From: an uncultured Eubacteriales bacterium
GTDB lineage: Bacteria; Bacillota; Clostridia; Lachnospirales; Lachnospiraceae
NCBI GenBank assembly: GCA_900545455.1
Contig: UQZF01000101.1
Span: 1 to 9,672, forward strand
Direction of reading: 5' to 3'
DNA: 9,672 nt
In this document: positions 1 to 7,346 of the stretch, one piece after another
Numbering within the stretch: position 1 is the stretch's first letter
How the letters are laid out: each line of letters begins with the position of its first letter
Notes under the pieces: model-generated
Told to the model about the DNA's origin: nothing
Seen by the model: the letters and a program-made list of their open reading frames with translations, nothing else
The model's database searches: none
Program-made: the position numbers and the translations under genes

Positions 1-1
1 G

Positions 2-778
2 CAGAAGATTATCTCGGTTAAGCCCGACTACGACGGGGAGCCGAGGGTTATGGAGGCGGAGTTCGTGCTCGACCTCGACATAAAGCTCTATGAGGAACAG
101 AATGTCGCCCTCATAACCGACGTATATTCGGTAAAGAAAAAGCTTGAGCCGACCGTCGATGCGGCACAGTACGATGAGCTTCTCATAAGAAACCACCAGA
201 GATGCCGCATGGGCGAGAAAATGAGAGTAAGCGACACCCGCAACAAGATTCTTCAGATTATAAGCAGCACGGCGGCGCTCAGCACCGACGACATCTCGGT
301 TGTCGAGGACGGACTCATGGTCGAGGGCGCGGCGAAGGTAAACATACTCTATATATCGGACAGCGACACGGACAGAATCGGCTTCATAACGAAGGAGCTT
401 CCGTTCTCGCAGAAGATAGATGCCCCTGGAATAACGGGGGATGCGTTCTACACGGTGAGGACGGATGTCGAGCAGCTCGGTGTTGCAATGCTCGGCGGCG
501 ATGAGCTCGAGATAAAGCTAAACGCGGGTATGGATGCGCTCATATTAAATCCTAAGAGCACGACGATTATCACGGGGGTGGAGGAGACAGAGCAGGACTA
601 CGGCGCGATAAAGAGGCTTCCGGGAATATGCGGCTACATTGTAAAGCCGGATGACACCTTGTGGGACATTGCAAAGAGATATTACACGACGATAGAGCGG
701 ATAATGGAGAATAACAAGCTTGCATCCGAGAACTTAAAGCCCGGGATGAAGCTTCTCATAACAAGAACCATCATGTGA
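2..778 (+). CDS. SPOCS (DUF3794)-LysM domain protein, 3' part
   Basis: This is the C-terminal 258 residues of a larger protein; the frame is open at the left edge, so the true start lies outside the window. The visible part carries SPOCS/DUF3794-like sequence, rich in short beta-strand stretches such as the one around VEGAAKVNILYIS. It ends in one LysM module (about nt 631-765, GYIVKPDDTLWDIAKRYY through LKPGMKLLI) that would bind peptidoglycan or related glycans. SPOCS-LysM proteins in clostridia are associated with the spore coat and cortex, so a role in spore envelope assembly is likely, known from the family rather than shown here. No signal peptide can be judged because the N-terminus is missing. 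The gene ends in TGA and is followed 26 bases later by a strong terminator, so it is a separate transcription unit from the lipid cluster. Confidence 0.85.
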   Translation, partial: QKIISVKPDYDGEPRVMEAEFVLDLDIKLYEEQNVALITDVYSVKKKLEPTVDAAQYDELLIRNHQRCRMGEKMRVSDTRNKILQIISSTAALSTDDISVVEDGLMVEGAAKVNILYISDSDTDRIGFITKELPFSQKIDAPGITGDAFYTVRTDVEQLGVAMLGGDELEIKLNAGMDALILNPKSTTIITGVEETEQDYGAIKRLPGICGYIVKPDDTLWDIAKRYYTTIERIMENNKLASENLKPGMKLLITRTIM

Positions 779-803
779 AAATAAAGGGTATGAACGAATA
801 TGT

Positions 804-846
804 AAAGGCGGGACGGCTTATGGCTGCTGTCCCGTCTTTTGTTATT
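804..846 (+). terminator. Intrinsic terminator after the SPOCS-LysM gene
   Basis: GGCGGGAC (807-814) pairs with GTCCCGTC (829-836) with one G-U wobble, extended inward by a GGC/GCT pairing. The stem is preceded by AAA and followed by TTTTGTTATTT. The A-rich 5' side and T-rich 3' side mean it could also work on the opposite strand, ending the convergent TetR gene whose stop codon lies at 873. Confidence 0.88.
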
Positions 847-872
847 TATAGGAAGCTTAGTTTTTACATAAA

Positions 873-1433
873 TTATTCCGAAAAGAGAGGCTTCGTGATG
901 AGGTCGCCGATAATCGTGGATAAATCCTCGAAAGGGCACGGCTTTCCATGTCGTATCCAGTCGATGTATACGGCACTTGCACCGCTTAAATAGAACTCCA
1001 CCTTAAATTCCATGATGTAGCGGTCTTTCTCAGGCGGATTGAGGCTCTCTATGAGCTGGCGCTTGAACACCTTCTTAATCTTCTCGGCGAGGAAATGATA
1101 GTTGTGCACCGACACGATGCTCTCGCAGAATGCCGGGTTGCTCGAGTAGATAGCGTTTATGAACTGTATAAAATAGTAGGGATTGATTCCGTACTCGGAT
1201 ATGATACAGTTCTTGAGATATGAGTCTATGTTCATGACGAGCTCGTTCTCCATCTCGGTTATTATGTCCTCTATCGTGTCATAGTGGGCGTAGAAGGTCT
1301 TGCGGTTGATTCCCGCCTCGTCCGCGATTTCCTTGACCGTTATCTTGTTGATGGGCTTATACGCGAGAATGGCAAACAGTGCATCGCGGATAGCCTTTTT
1401 TGATTTGACGACACGCACATCCTGATTGTTCAT
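873..1433 (-). CDS. TetR/AcrR-family transcriptional regulator
   Basis: The 186-residue protein has an N-terminal TetR DNA-binding domain: helices around residues 10-27, then the helix-turn-helix ITVKEIADEAGINRKTFYAHY (about 31-51), the family signature. The rest is an all-helical ligand/dimer domain of typical length, similar in style to the DhaS/TetR_C_33-like Firmicute regulators. The start at 1433 is chosen because AAAGGAG lies just upstream on the minus strand. The longer open frame up to 1550 would place this ribosome binding site inside the gene and cross the promoter. The gene is divergent from the patatin-to-dehydratase operon and shares a 165-bp regulatory region with it, so control of that operon and of itself is the natural inference. 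The ligand is unknown; an acyl-CoA or a lipid stress signal is only a guess. Confidence 0.9.
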   Translation of the reverse strand: MNNQDVRVVKSKKAIRDALFAILAYKPINKITVKEIADEAGINRKTFYAHYDTIEDIITEMENELVMNIDSYLKNCIISEYGINPYYFIQFINAIYSSNPAFCESIVSVHNYHFLAEKIKKVFKRQLIESLNPPEKDRYIMEFKVEFYLSGASAVYIDWIRHGKPCPFEDLSTIIGDLITKPLFSE

Positions 1434-1484
1434 GGGAGCTCCTTTCATGCTGATTTGTAAAATAGGTAACACATGAGTAAAAAT

Positions 1485-1526
1485 GTGACCATTGACCTTG
1501 TCACCTGCTTTGGGTATAATTATACC
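1485..1526. promoter_or_regulatory. Candidate TetR operator dyads
   Basis: Two dyads overlap the promoter elements. The first is GTGAC (1485-1489) - 10 bp - GTCAC (1500-1504), covering the plus-strand -35 box. The second is the perfect 14-bp palindrome GGTATAATTATACC (1513-1526), which contains both -10 boxes. A weaker dyad, CACAT-N8-ATGTG, lies just upstream (1470-1487). TetR proteins bind as dimers to such sites close to their own gene. Which dyad is the real operator cannot be told from one sequence. Confidence 0.5.
1492..1520 (+). promoter_or_regulatory. Sigma-A-type promoter for the lipid operon
   Basis: TTGACC (1492-1497), a 17-bp spacer and a perfect TATAAT (1515-1520) face the patatin gene. 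Transcription would start near 1527, leaving a leader of about 70 bases. The match is 5/6 and 6/6 to consensus with ideal spacing. Confidence 0.75.
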
Positions 1527-1547
1527 TGTATTTTGGGAAAAAAGCAA
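1519..1547 (-). promoter_or_regulatory. Divergent promoter for the TetR gene
   Basis: Read on the minus strand, TTGCTT (complement of 1542-1547), a 17-bp spacer and TATAAT (complement of 1519-1524) point toward the regulator gene. The -35 box is weak. Its -10 box overlaps the -10 box of the plus-strand promoter by two bases, because both lie in one palindrome. Confidence 0.55.
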
Positions 1548-1598
1548 CAAATGTCCGTTAAAGTACGAAACAATTAATCATGCTACGGAGGTGAAGGT

Positions 1599-2441
1599 GT
1601 GAGCAAGGTAGGACTTGTATTAGAGGGCGGCTCTTTCAGAGGAATATTTACTGCCGGTGTCCTTGACTCATTATTGGAACATCATATTTCATTTCCTTAT
1701 GTTATCGGTGTCTCTGCGGGCTCAGGCAACGCGGTGAATTTCATCGCAGGTCAGGAGGGCAGAACCAGGAAGGTTATAACACATGAGAACGCGGACGCAT
1801 ATTACGGGCTCGGGACACTCCGAAACAACGGCAAGGTTCTTGACCTTGACCAGATGCTCGCGTATGACAAGGAACCACTCGATTTTGCCCGATTTTTTGC
1901 GTCGGATGTCGAGAGCGAGTTCGTTGTAGTCAACTGCGAGACGGGTAAGGCTGAGTATCTCTCGGCTGACGGAACGAACGAGAGTATTTTGCAGATTTGT
2001 AAGGCATCATGTTCGGTGCCTCTTATGTGTGCACCGGTTAAGATTGGAGATAAGGCATATCTTGATGGAAGTATTGTTGATTCCATTCCGTATGCGAGGG
2101 CTCTCGAGAAGGGCTGCGACAAGGTTGTCGTTGTCCAGACGCGCAAGGCGGGCGAGGCTCCTACGGATTATTCCAAGATGAAGCTGCTTCTCAATGTGTG
2201 CTATCATTCGACCTACCCGAAGGTTGCAGAGGTCATGGTGGAGCGACGCTACAACTATGACAAGCAGATGCGACGCTTAGAGGAGTTAGAGCAGGACGGA
2301 AAGGCACTCATAATCAGACCGGAGATAGGAAGCATCGGTCATTTTGAAAATGATGTCGAGAAAATCAATGATTTCTACAAGCACGGCTACGAGCTTATGG
2401 AAAGAAATATGGACAAGTTACGGGACTTTATTGAATCATGA
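1599..2441 (+). CDS. Patatin-like phospholipase / acyl hydrolase
   Basis: This 280-residue protein of the bacterial patatin family (YjjU-like) is a serine hydrolase that cleaves acyl esters of lipids using a Ser-Asp dyad. Visible motifs are the glycine-rich oxyanion loop EGGSFRGIF (residues 9-17), the nucleophile elbow GVSAG with Ser39, and the DGS motif with Asp156. The C-terminal portion (about 200-280) is charged and helical, as in family members with a DUF6363-like tail. There is no signal peptide, so the protein is probably cytoplasmic or membrane-peripheral. The GTG start at 1599 is supported by GGAGG seven bases upstream. It is the first gene of the operon and overlaps the next gene by four bases. 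In this context it may release or recycle acyl chains from membrane lipid, which is inferred. Confidence 0.9.
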   Translation: MSKVGLVLEGGSFRGIFTAGVLDSLLEHHISFPYVIGVSAGSGNAVNFIAGQEGRTRKVITHENADAYYGLGTLRNNGKVLDLDQMLAYDKEPLDFARFFASDVESEFVVVNCETGKAEYLSADGTNESILQICKASCSVPLMCAPVKIGDKAYLDGSIVDSIPYARALEKGCDKVVVVQTRKAGEAPTDYSKMKLLLNVCYHSTYPKVAEVMVERRYNYDKQMRRLEELEQDGKALIIRPEIGSIGHFENDVEKINDFYKHGYELMERNMDKLRDFIES

Positions 2442-3100
2442 AGAATTTTTTCGCAAAGCTTGGCGACAGGTGCCTTGGAGCACTTATTCATGCGGCGTTC
2501 TTTATATGGACGGGAATAACGCATATCCTGTACCTGCCGAAGATTACATACGAGGATAAATCGGTGAAAAAGCTTTTAAAGGAGCCGTGCATCCTCATAG
2601 CAAACCACACAAGCCACAACGACGGCTCATTTATTCCGCAGGTGTTCTGGCGGAGCAGGATTAACGTGCTTGTGACGACGAAGTGGTATGACAAAAAGCT
2701 CCTTCATGTGTTCTTTACTCATTTAAGATACATTCCAATCAACCTCAAGGAGATGGATAATTCTTGGATGGATAAGGCAGTGGAGGCAATTAAGAGAGGC
2801 GAGTCGGTGCTTATCTTCCCGGAGGGCAAGCTCTCCAAGGACGGTAAGCTCTCAGAGTTCCAGCCGGGATTTCTGATGCTTGCACGACTCACGGATGCGC
2901 CTGTAATTCCGCTTGCAATTTCCGGTGGATACCGCAAGTTCCACCGACAGAGGGTTGCAGTGGGTTCAGTAAATACTTTTGATGTACATGCAAAAGGAAG
3001 ACCTTCCGCGATACTTCGCGAGGGTGCGGCAAGCTGCCAGAGACAGCTTGAAAATATGCTTCACGAAAACAATACTCCGGCTGAAGCACCGGAAGAATAA
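2438..3100 (+). CDS. PlsC-like 1-acyl-glycerol-3-phosphate acyltransferase family protein
   Basis: This 220-residue member of the lysophospholipid acyltransferase (LPLAT/PlsC) family transfers an acyl group from acyl-ACP or acyl-CoA to a hydroxyl on a lipid precursor. The catalytic HX4D motif is NHTSHND (His57 to Asp62). The substrate-binding motif FPEG is at residues 127-130 and a PVIPLAI-type motif follows near 150. A hydrophobic N-terminal stretch (about residues 12-33) would anchor it to the membrane. Length is typical for the family. Its ATG overlaps the patatin stop as ATGA, so the two are translationally coupled. Beside an ACP and a chain-building KS it may be dedicated to loading this operon's acyl product onto a glycerolipid or another acceptor, rather than being the housekeeping PlsC. 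That distinction cannot be made from sequence alone. Confidence 0.9.
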   Translation: MKNFFAKLGDRCLGALIHAAFFIWTGITHILYLPKITYEDKSVKKLLKEPCILIANHTSHNDGSFIPQVFWRSRINVLVTTKWYDKKLLHVFFTHLRYIPINLKEMDNSWMDKAVEAIKRGESVLIFPEGKLSKDGKLSEFQPGFLMLARLTDAPVIPLAISGGYRKFHRQRVAVGSVNTFDVHAKGRPSAILREGAASCQRQLENMLHENNTPAEAPEE

Positions 3101-3129
3101 TTTTATTGATGGAGAAAGGAAGAATTACT

Positions 3130-3372
3130 ATGAACGAGCAGCAGATTAGAGAAAAGATTAAGGAGCTTCTTATTGACAGCCTTGGTATTGAGGCAGAGGT
3201 TTTAACAGATGATGTACCTCTCTTCGGAGACGGAATCGGTCTTGATTCCATCGATTCACTTGAAATGATTGCAGCAATCGACAAGGAGTTCGGCGTATCA
3301 ATGACAGGCGTTGGCAAGGAGCCGTTCTACAACGTAGCAAGCCTTGCAAAGTATGTAGCAGAGCATAAGTAA
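3130..3372 (+). CDS. Acyl carrier protein
   Basis: This 80-residue acidic, helical carrier protein holds the growing chain as a thioester on phosphopantetheine. The attachment site is Ser40 in GLDSIDSLEM, which aligns with the DSLDTVEL motif of AcpP; the Leu after the serine is Ile here. The preceding loop, LFGDGIGLDS, is longer and more glycine-rich than in housekeeping AcpP (FVEDLGADS) and resembles carrier proteins of secondary or aryl-polyene-type clusters. The start at 3130 is preferred because GAAAGGA lies nine bases upstream. The earlier in-frame TTG (3106) and ATG (3109) would absorb the ribosome binding site. It follows the acyltransferase by 29 bases and is followed by a terminator-like hairpin. 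It is probably the dedicated carrier for the KS, ketoreductase and dehydratase downstream. Confidence 0.92.
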   Translation: MNEQQIREKIKELLIDSLGIEAEVLTDDVPLFGDGIGLDSIDSLEMIAAIDKEFGVSMTGVGKEPFYNVASLAKYVAEHK

Positions 3373-3382
3373 GTAGTATGAA

Positions 3383-3427
3383 TGTCTGTCGGGCGGCGCG
3401 GTATACGCCGCCTGATAGACAGTTTTT
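3383..3427 (+). terminator. Terminator-like hairpin inside the operon, after the ACP gene
   Basis: The arms at 3383-3398 and 3406-3421 pair over 16 bp with two G-U wobbles; the inner half is GGCGGCG/CGCCGCC. They enclose a 7-base loop and are followed by G and five Ts. It lies 10 bases after the ACP stop and ends 7 bases before the GGAGG of the KS gene. It has the full form of an intrinsic terminator yet interrupts an otherwise continuous gene set. It may therefore be a partial terminator, an mRNA 3'-end stabiliser, or both. Confidence 0.7.
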
Positions 3428-3443
3428 GGTTATGGAGGTAAAT

Positions 3444-5840
3444 ATGACAGAGAATAAAAATCGTTGTGTGATCACAGGTCTCGGAATGGTCTGTGCTATA
3501 GGAAACAGTGTAGAAGAGACATGGAATAATGCCCTCAAGGGAGTATCGGGAATTAAGAATACGCAGACAGTTGACACCGAAGGCTGCTACGCAACACTTG
3601 CAGCAGAGGTTCATGACAATACATTGGACGAGTGCCCTCATGCAGATGAGATGGACAGAGTCTCCAAGCTGTGTGTGAAGGCGGCAAAGGAAGCCCTCAC
3701 GGATGCAGCTTACACAATAACGGATAAAGAGAGCAGCCGCGTGAGCGTAATCATGGGAAGCTGCGTCGGCGGTGTTAACAGCGTCGAGGAGTACTACAGA
3801 AACGGTGAGAAGGCTGAGGATGTTACCAAGATGCCTATCTCCGCAATCGCAAATGAGGTTGCTTATGTTTACGGAGCTGACGGAATTGTCACGAATATTG
3901 CAAATGCTTGTGCAGCAGGTACAATTAGTATCGCTTATGCCTGTGATTTAATCAGAGCAGGCAAGTGTGATGTCGCAATCGCAGGCGGCGCAGACGCTTT
4001 CGCTTCCGTGCCTTATGCAGGCTTCTTATCACTCCATGCGCTTGCAGCCAACGGATGTTCACCGTTCAACCACTGTGACGGTATCACTCTCGGCGAGGGC
4101 TCGGGTGTTCTCATCGTTGAGTCCTACGAGCACGCTGTCGCAAGAGGAGCAAAGATTTACTGTGAGGTTCTCGGCTCGGGCGTAAGCTCAGACGCACATC
4201 ACATCACCGCTCCGAGAGAGGACGGCGAGGGACAGATGAACGCAATCCGCTGGGGAATGAAGGCATCGGGTGTCGATGAGAGCGAGATAGGCTACATCAA
4301 CGCACACGGAACGGGAACGGCTAAGAACGACATGGCTGAGTTCCTCTCACTTCATACAATTTTTGACGAGAAGAACGACAACCTCAGTGTGAGCTCAACC
4401 AAGGCTATGGTAGGACACTGCCTCGGCGCTGCGGGCTCAATCGAGGCTGTATTTTCAATAAAGGCACTCACTGAGAACATGGTTCCTCCTACGGTGGGAT
4501 ATTCCGACGAGGACATCGAGAATCTCAAGGAGAAGGCAGGAAAGATTGATTTCAGACCTAACGAGGCAAAGGAAAAGAAGCTCGACACCGTAATGAGCAA
4601 CTCCTTCGCATTCGGCGGAAACAACGCAAGCATCATTTTCAGCAAGAATGCAGGAAATGTGGAGCTTCCTGAGAAGAAGGAGAAGGTATACATAACAGGT
4701 CTCGGTGTGGTTGCACCTTGCGGCAACGGAGTTGAGAACTACGTTGAGAAGTTCAACGCCGACGTTAAGCCTGAGAGCACATCGGTTGCCTCAGCCGTAG
4801 GCAGCACGGACTATGCGGCTTGCGGACTTAAAATGGCATTCTACAGAAAGCTCGACAAGTTCAGCCAGTTACAGGCAGTATCGGGAATGAACGCAATTCA
4901 GGATGCGGCACTCACGATAAATGACGACAACGCACCTGACATCGGTATCGCTGTAGGTACGGCAGCAGGCCCTCTTGCGACGATCTGCCATTTCCAGAAG
5001 GATCTTATCGAGGGCGGCAACATTGCGGGAAGCGCATTCAAGTTCCCTAACACGGTATACAATGCGGCAGGCGGTTACCTCTCAATCTGTTCGGGAATCA
5101 AGGGCTACAATGTGACCGTAACCAACGGCGCACAGTCAGGTCTTTCAAGCATCGCTTACGGCGTTGAGGTGTTAAGACAGGGCAAAAATAAGATAATGCT
5201 TGCCACGGGAACCGATGAGAACTGTGATACGATGACAGAGCTTTACGGCAAGCTCGGCAAGGTTGCATCAGAGGTTGACGGAGCATACTCAGGCATGACA
5301 GGCTACGTTCTCGGAGACGGAAGCACAACACTTGTGCTCGAGACTGAGAGCAGCGCAAAGGAGAGAGATGCCAAGGTATACGCAGAGGTTGCAGGCTACG
5401 GAATGGCTCACAAGGCAGTTGCATTCGGCAAGCTTGACGGCTCAGAGGACGCACTCCTCGATGCTGTAAGATTTGCAGCGGAGGATGCAGGCATGAAGCT
5501 TGATGAGATAGATGCCATTGTCGGCTTCGGCAACGGTGACGCTGACACGGACAGCCTTGAGCTCGACGCTTACAGGAAGCTCTTTGGCGAGAGATTCGCA
5601 AGCCTTCCTGTATTTACCGTTAAGGATACGACGGGTGAGGGACGTGCGGCATCCGCAGCACTCTCGGCAGCCCACGCAGCACTCATGCTCTCAGATAAGT
5701 ATGAGGTTGCAGGAAGAGCATACAAGCTTCAGGCAGACAAGATGGTTAAGACGACGGTTGACACAAAGACACTCAAAAATGTGCTTGTCACATCCTACGG
5801 TGTCGGCGGTTCATACTGTGCAGTGATTATTAAGAGATAA
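3444..5840 (+). CDS. Fused ketosynthase / chain-length-factor-like didomain protein (KS-CLF)
   Basis: The 798-residue protein has two thiolase-fold ketosynthase domains in tandem. Domain 1 (about 8-408) is a complete FabF-type KS: catalytic Cys156 in NACAAG, His288 in HGTGT, His325 in GHCLGAAGS, and the FAFGG gate near its end. It would catalyse decarboxylative condensation of malonyl-ACP with the growing acyl chain. Domain 2 (about 413-798) opens again with the KS start motif, VYITGLGVVAPCGNG. At the aligned catalytic positions it has Ala563 (then Gln564) for Cys, Phe695 for the first His and Asp728 for the second. The 132-residue spacing between the first two sites is identical in both domains. 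This is the pattern of a chain length factor (KS-beta), which forms a dimer with the active KS. KS and CLF are normally separate genes in type II systems; fused forms are known in PUFA synthases (PfaC). The start at 3444 follows GGAGG by five bases. Confidence 0.9.
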   Translation: MTENKNRCVITGLGMVCAIGNSVEETWNNALKGVSGIKNTQTVDTEGCYATLAAEVHDNTLDECPHADEMDRVSKLCVKAAKEALTDAAYTITDKESSRVSVIMGSCVGGVNSVEEYYRNGEKAEDVTKMPISAIANEVAYVYGADGIVTNIANACAAGTISIAYACDLIRAGKCDVAIAGGADAFASVPYAGFLSLHALAANGCSPFNHCDGITLGEGSGVLIVESYEHAVARGAKIYCEVLGSGVSSDAHHITAPREDGEGQMNAIRWGMKASGVDESEIGYINAHGTGTAKNDMAEFLSLHTIFDEKNDNLSVSSTKAMVGHCLGAAGSIEAVFSIKALTENMVPPTVGYSDEDIENLKEKAGKIDFRPNEAKEKKLDTVMSNSFAFGGNNASIIFSKNAGNVELPEKKEKVYITGLGVVAPCGNGVENYVEKFNADVKPESTSVASAVGSTDYAACGLKMAFYRKLDKFSQLQAVSGMNAIQDAALTINDDNAPDIGIAVGTAAGPLATICHFQKDLIEGGNIAGSAFKFPNTVYNAAGGYLSICSGIKGYNVTVTNGAQSGLSSIAYGVEVLRQGKNKIMLATGTDENCDTMTELYGKLGKVASEVDGAYSGMTGYVLGDGSTTLVLETESSAKERDAKVYAEVAGYGMAHKAVAFGKLDGSEDALLDAVRFAAEDAGMKLDEIDAIVGFGNGDADTDSLELDAYRKLFGERFASLPVFTVKDTTGEGRAASAALSAAHAALMLSDKYEVAGRAYKLQADKMVKTTVDTKTLKNVLVTSYGVGGSYCAVIIKR

Positions 5841-5861
5841 ATTACGAAAAGAGGTGCCATG

Positions 5862-6596
5862 ATGGGTAAGATTGCAGTTGTAACAGGAGCTTCAAAGGGA
5901 ATCGGACGTGCATGCGCACTCCGCCTTGCAAAGGACGGCATGACAGTGGTTGTAAATTACAGCCACTCCGATGCCGAGGCGGCAAAGGCTGTCGAGGAGA
6001 TTAAGGCAGCGGGCGGTGATGCGGTTGCATACAAGGCTGACGTGTCAGACCTTAATCAGGTTAAGGAGATGTTCAAGTTCGTGTCCGACACATACGGACG
6101 TGTGGATGTGCTCGTAAACAATGCGGGTATTGTCCGCGACGAGTACCTTCTCATGCTCACACCTGAGAATCTTGACAAGTGCCTTGACCTCAACATAAAA
6201 GGATATTTCTACTGCGCACAGCAGGCGGCACTCAAGATGTTCAGCCAGAAATCAGGCGTTATCGTTAATATGTCATCGGTAAGCTCCAAGATGGCACTTG
6301 CGGGACAGTCCGTATACAGTGCAACCAAGGGTGCGGTCAACTCGATGACACAGACGATGGCAAAGGAGCTCGCAAGAAAGAAGATTCGTGTGAACGCCGT
6401 ATGCCCGGGCTTCGTGCAGACGGAGATGGTTGAGCAGCTCCCTGAGGACAAGAAGAAGGAATACTTAAAGGAAGTTCCTCTCGGACGCTTCGCGGATGTC
6501 GATGAGGTTGCAGGTCTTGTGTCATTCTTATGCAGCGATGACGCAAGCTACATCACGGGACAGGCAATCGTGCTTGACGGAGGATTGAGCTTATGA
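5862..6596 (+). CDS. fabG: 3-oxoacyl-ACP reductase, FabG type (SDR family)
   Basis: This 244-residue classical short-chain dehydrogenase reduces the 3-keto group of acyl-ACP to 3-hydroxyacyl-ACP with NADPH. Motifs, numbered from 5862, are the TGASKGIG cofactor loop at residues 8-15, NNAG in the middle of the Rossmann fold, and the catalytic Ser139, Tyr152 and Lys156 (YSATK). The C-terminal YITGQAIVLDGGLSL is the usual FabG ending. Length is typical. Two adjacent ATGs exist (5859 and 5862); GAGG at 5851-5854 gives 7-base spacing to the second, which also fits the family N-terminus MGKIAVVTGA. It lies 21 bases after the KS-CLF gene and overlaps the dehydratase by four bases, so it is clearly in the operon. 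Whether it serves this pathway only or general fatty-acid synthesis too is open. Confidence 0.93.
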   Translation: MGKIAVVTGASKGIGRACALRLAKDGMTVVVNYSHSDAEAAKAVEEIKAAGGDAVAYKADVSDLNQVKEMFKFVSDTYGRVDVLVNNAGIVRDEYLLMLTPENLDKCLDLNIKGYFYCAQQAALKMFSQKSGVIVNMSSVSSKMALAGQSVYSATKGAVNSMTQTMAKELARKKIRVNAVCPGFVQTEMVEQLPEDKKKEYLKEVPLGRFADVDEVAGLVSFLCSDDASYITGQAIVLDGGLSL

Positions 6597-7036
6597 TGAA
6601 CATTATGGAAGTCAACAAGCGTCTCCGCCAGAGACCGCCGTTTCAGATGATAGAGAAGGTTCTCAAGCTGACTCCGGGCGAGTCCGCAAGAGGAACCAAG
6701 AATGTATGTATAAATGAGCCTTACTTTATGGGACATTTCCCTGACGCACCGATAATGCCGGGCGTGCTCATCATTGAGAGCTGCGCACAGCTCTGCTCGC
6801 TTGTTATCGAGGACGACGGTGTGAACGACGACATGCTCTACGTTCTTTTAAAGGTTGACAACTTCAAGTTCGTCAAGCCGGTAATTCCGGGCGACGTGCT
6901 CGACATCACGGTCAACAAGACAAAGAGCGGCGGAACGCTCGCCTACTTTGACGCCAAGGTCTTAGTGGACGGCGAGGTTCGCGCTAAGGGCTCGATGGTG
7001 TTCACCGCGGTGCCGAAGGAGAGCGTGTACAACTAA
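6593..7036 (+). CDS. 3-hydroxyacyl-ACP dehydratase, FabZ-like hotdog fold
   Basis: This 147-residue single-hotdog protein removes water from 3-hydroxyacyl-ACP to give the trans-2-enoyl-ACP. The FabZ signature GHFPDAPIMPGVLIIESCAQL is present, with catalytic His48 and Glu62 at the FabZ spacing of 14. The N-terminal RPPFQMIEKVLKL segment also matches FabZ. Length is normal. The ATG at 6593 overlaps the FabG stop (ATGA) and has CGGAGG nine bases upstream inside fabG; the ATG at 6596 is a possible alternative. It is the last gene before the 716-base gap. Because no enoyl reductase gene is in the window, the enoyl product may be passed on for further elongation without reduction. The symbol fabZ would fit by family, but a pathway-specific role is equally possible. 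Confidence 0.9.
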   Translation: MMNIMEVNKRLRQRPPFQMIEKVLKLTPGESARGTKNVCINEPYFMGHFPDAPIMPGVLIIESCAQLCSLVIEDDGVNDDMLYVLLKVDNFKFVKPVIPGDVLDITVNKTKSGGTLAYFDAKVLVDGEVRAKGSMVFTAVPKESVYN

Positions 7037-7048
7037 CAGGACAGTATG

Positions 7049-7346
7049 ACGTGTAAAAATATGCGCGCGAGGCTTGAGAGCATGGGAGCGTTATATTTAT
7101 ACGCATCAGCTCCGTTGTCCGAAGTTAAGATATTCTAAAAACTCTGAAAAAGATTGTTTCTTCTGCCGCCATCGATGCCAAACGCTCATCCATGAGCTGT
7201 GGCATCTAAGCCGACATCCTTGTCGGCTTTGGCTATGCAGTGAACAGAGTTTTAAGAATATCTATACTTCTTCCAAAAGTCGTGCCGCGCATAAATATAA
7301 GCGCTCTATGCACGGCGAGTCGATGGCGGCGCATATTTTTACATGT
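7049..7346. repeat. Structured inverted-repeat element 1 (candidate ncRNA or MITE-like element)
   Basis: The whole 298-base segment folds on itself. The outermost 18-bp arms (7049-7066 with 7329-7346) pair with one G-U. The next helix is 7086-7104 with 7287-7306 (TTATATTTAT/ATAAATATAA plus flanks, one bulge, one mismatch). An internal loop follows with CTCCGTTGTCC (7110-7120) facing CCAAAAGTCG (7273-7282). The inner helix is 7121-7146 with 7245-7270, two 9-bp runs plus GAAGT/ACTTC. Two apical hairpins are at 7174-7206 (GATGCC/GGCATC, then GCTC/GAGC with loop ATCCAT) and 7210-7227 (GCCGACA/TGTCGGC). It begins 12 bases after the dehydratase stop. The core is homologous to element 2 in reverse orientation. 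No credible protein is encoded. It could be a structured RNA or a non-autonomous transposon; no target duplication is recognisable. Confidence 0.8.

Noticed and set aside
1434..1550. N-terminal extension of the TetR protein up to 1550
   Set aside because: It would include the ribosome binding site and the promoter region, and the extra 39 residues do not resemble a TetR N-terminus.
3378..3443. Upstream start for the ketosynthase gene at 3378
   Set aside because: It would translate through the terminator-like hairpin, and the GGAGG at 3434-3438 clearly serves the ATG at 3444.
5098..5601. Long minus-strand open frame of 167 codons opposite the KS-CLF gene
   Set aside because: It is a shadow of the biased codon use of the real gene, rich in Arg, Cys, Leu and Ser, with no family motif.
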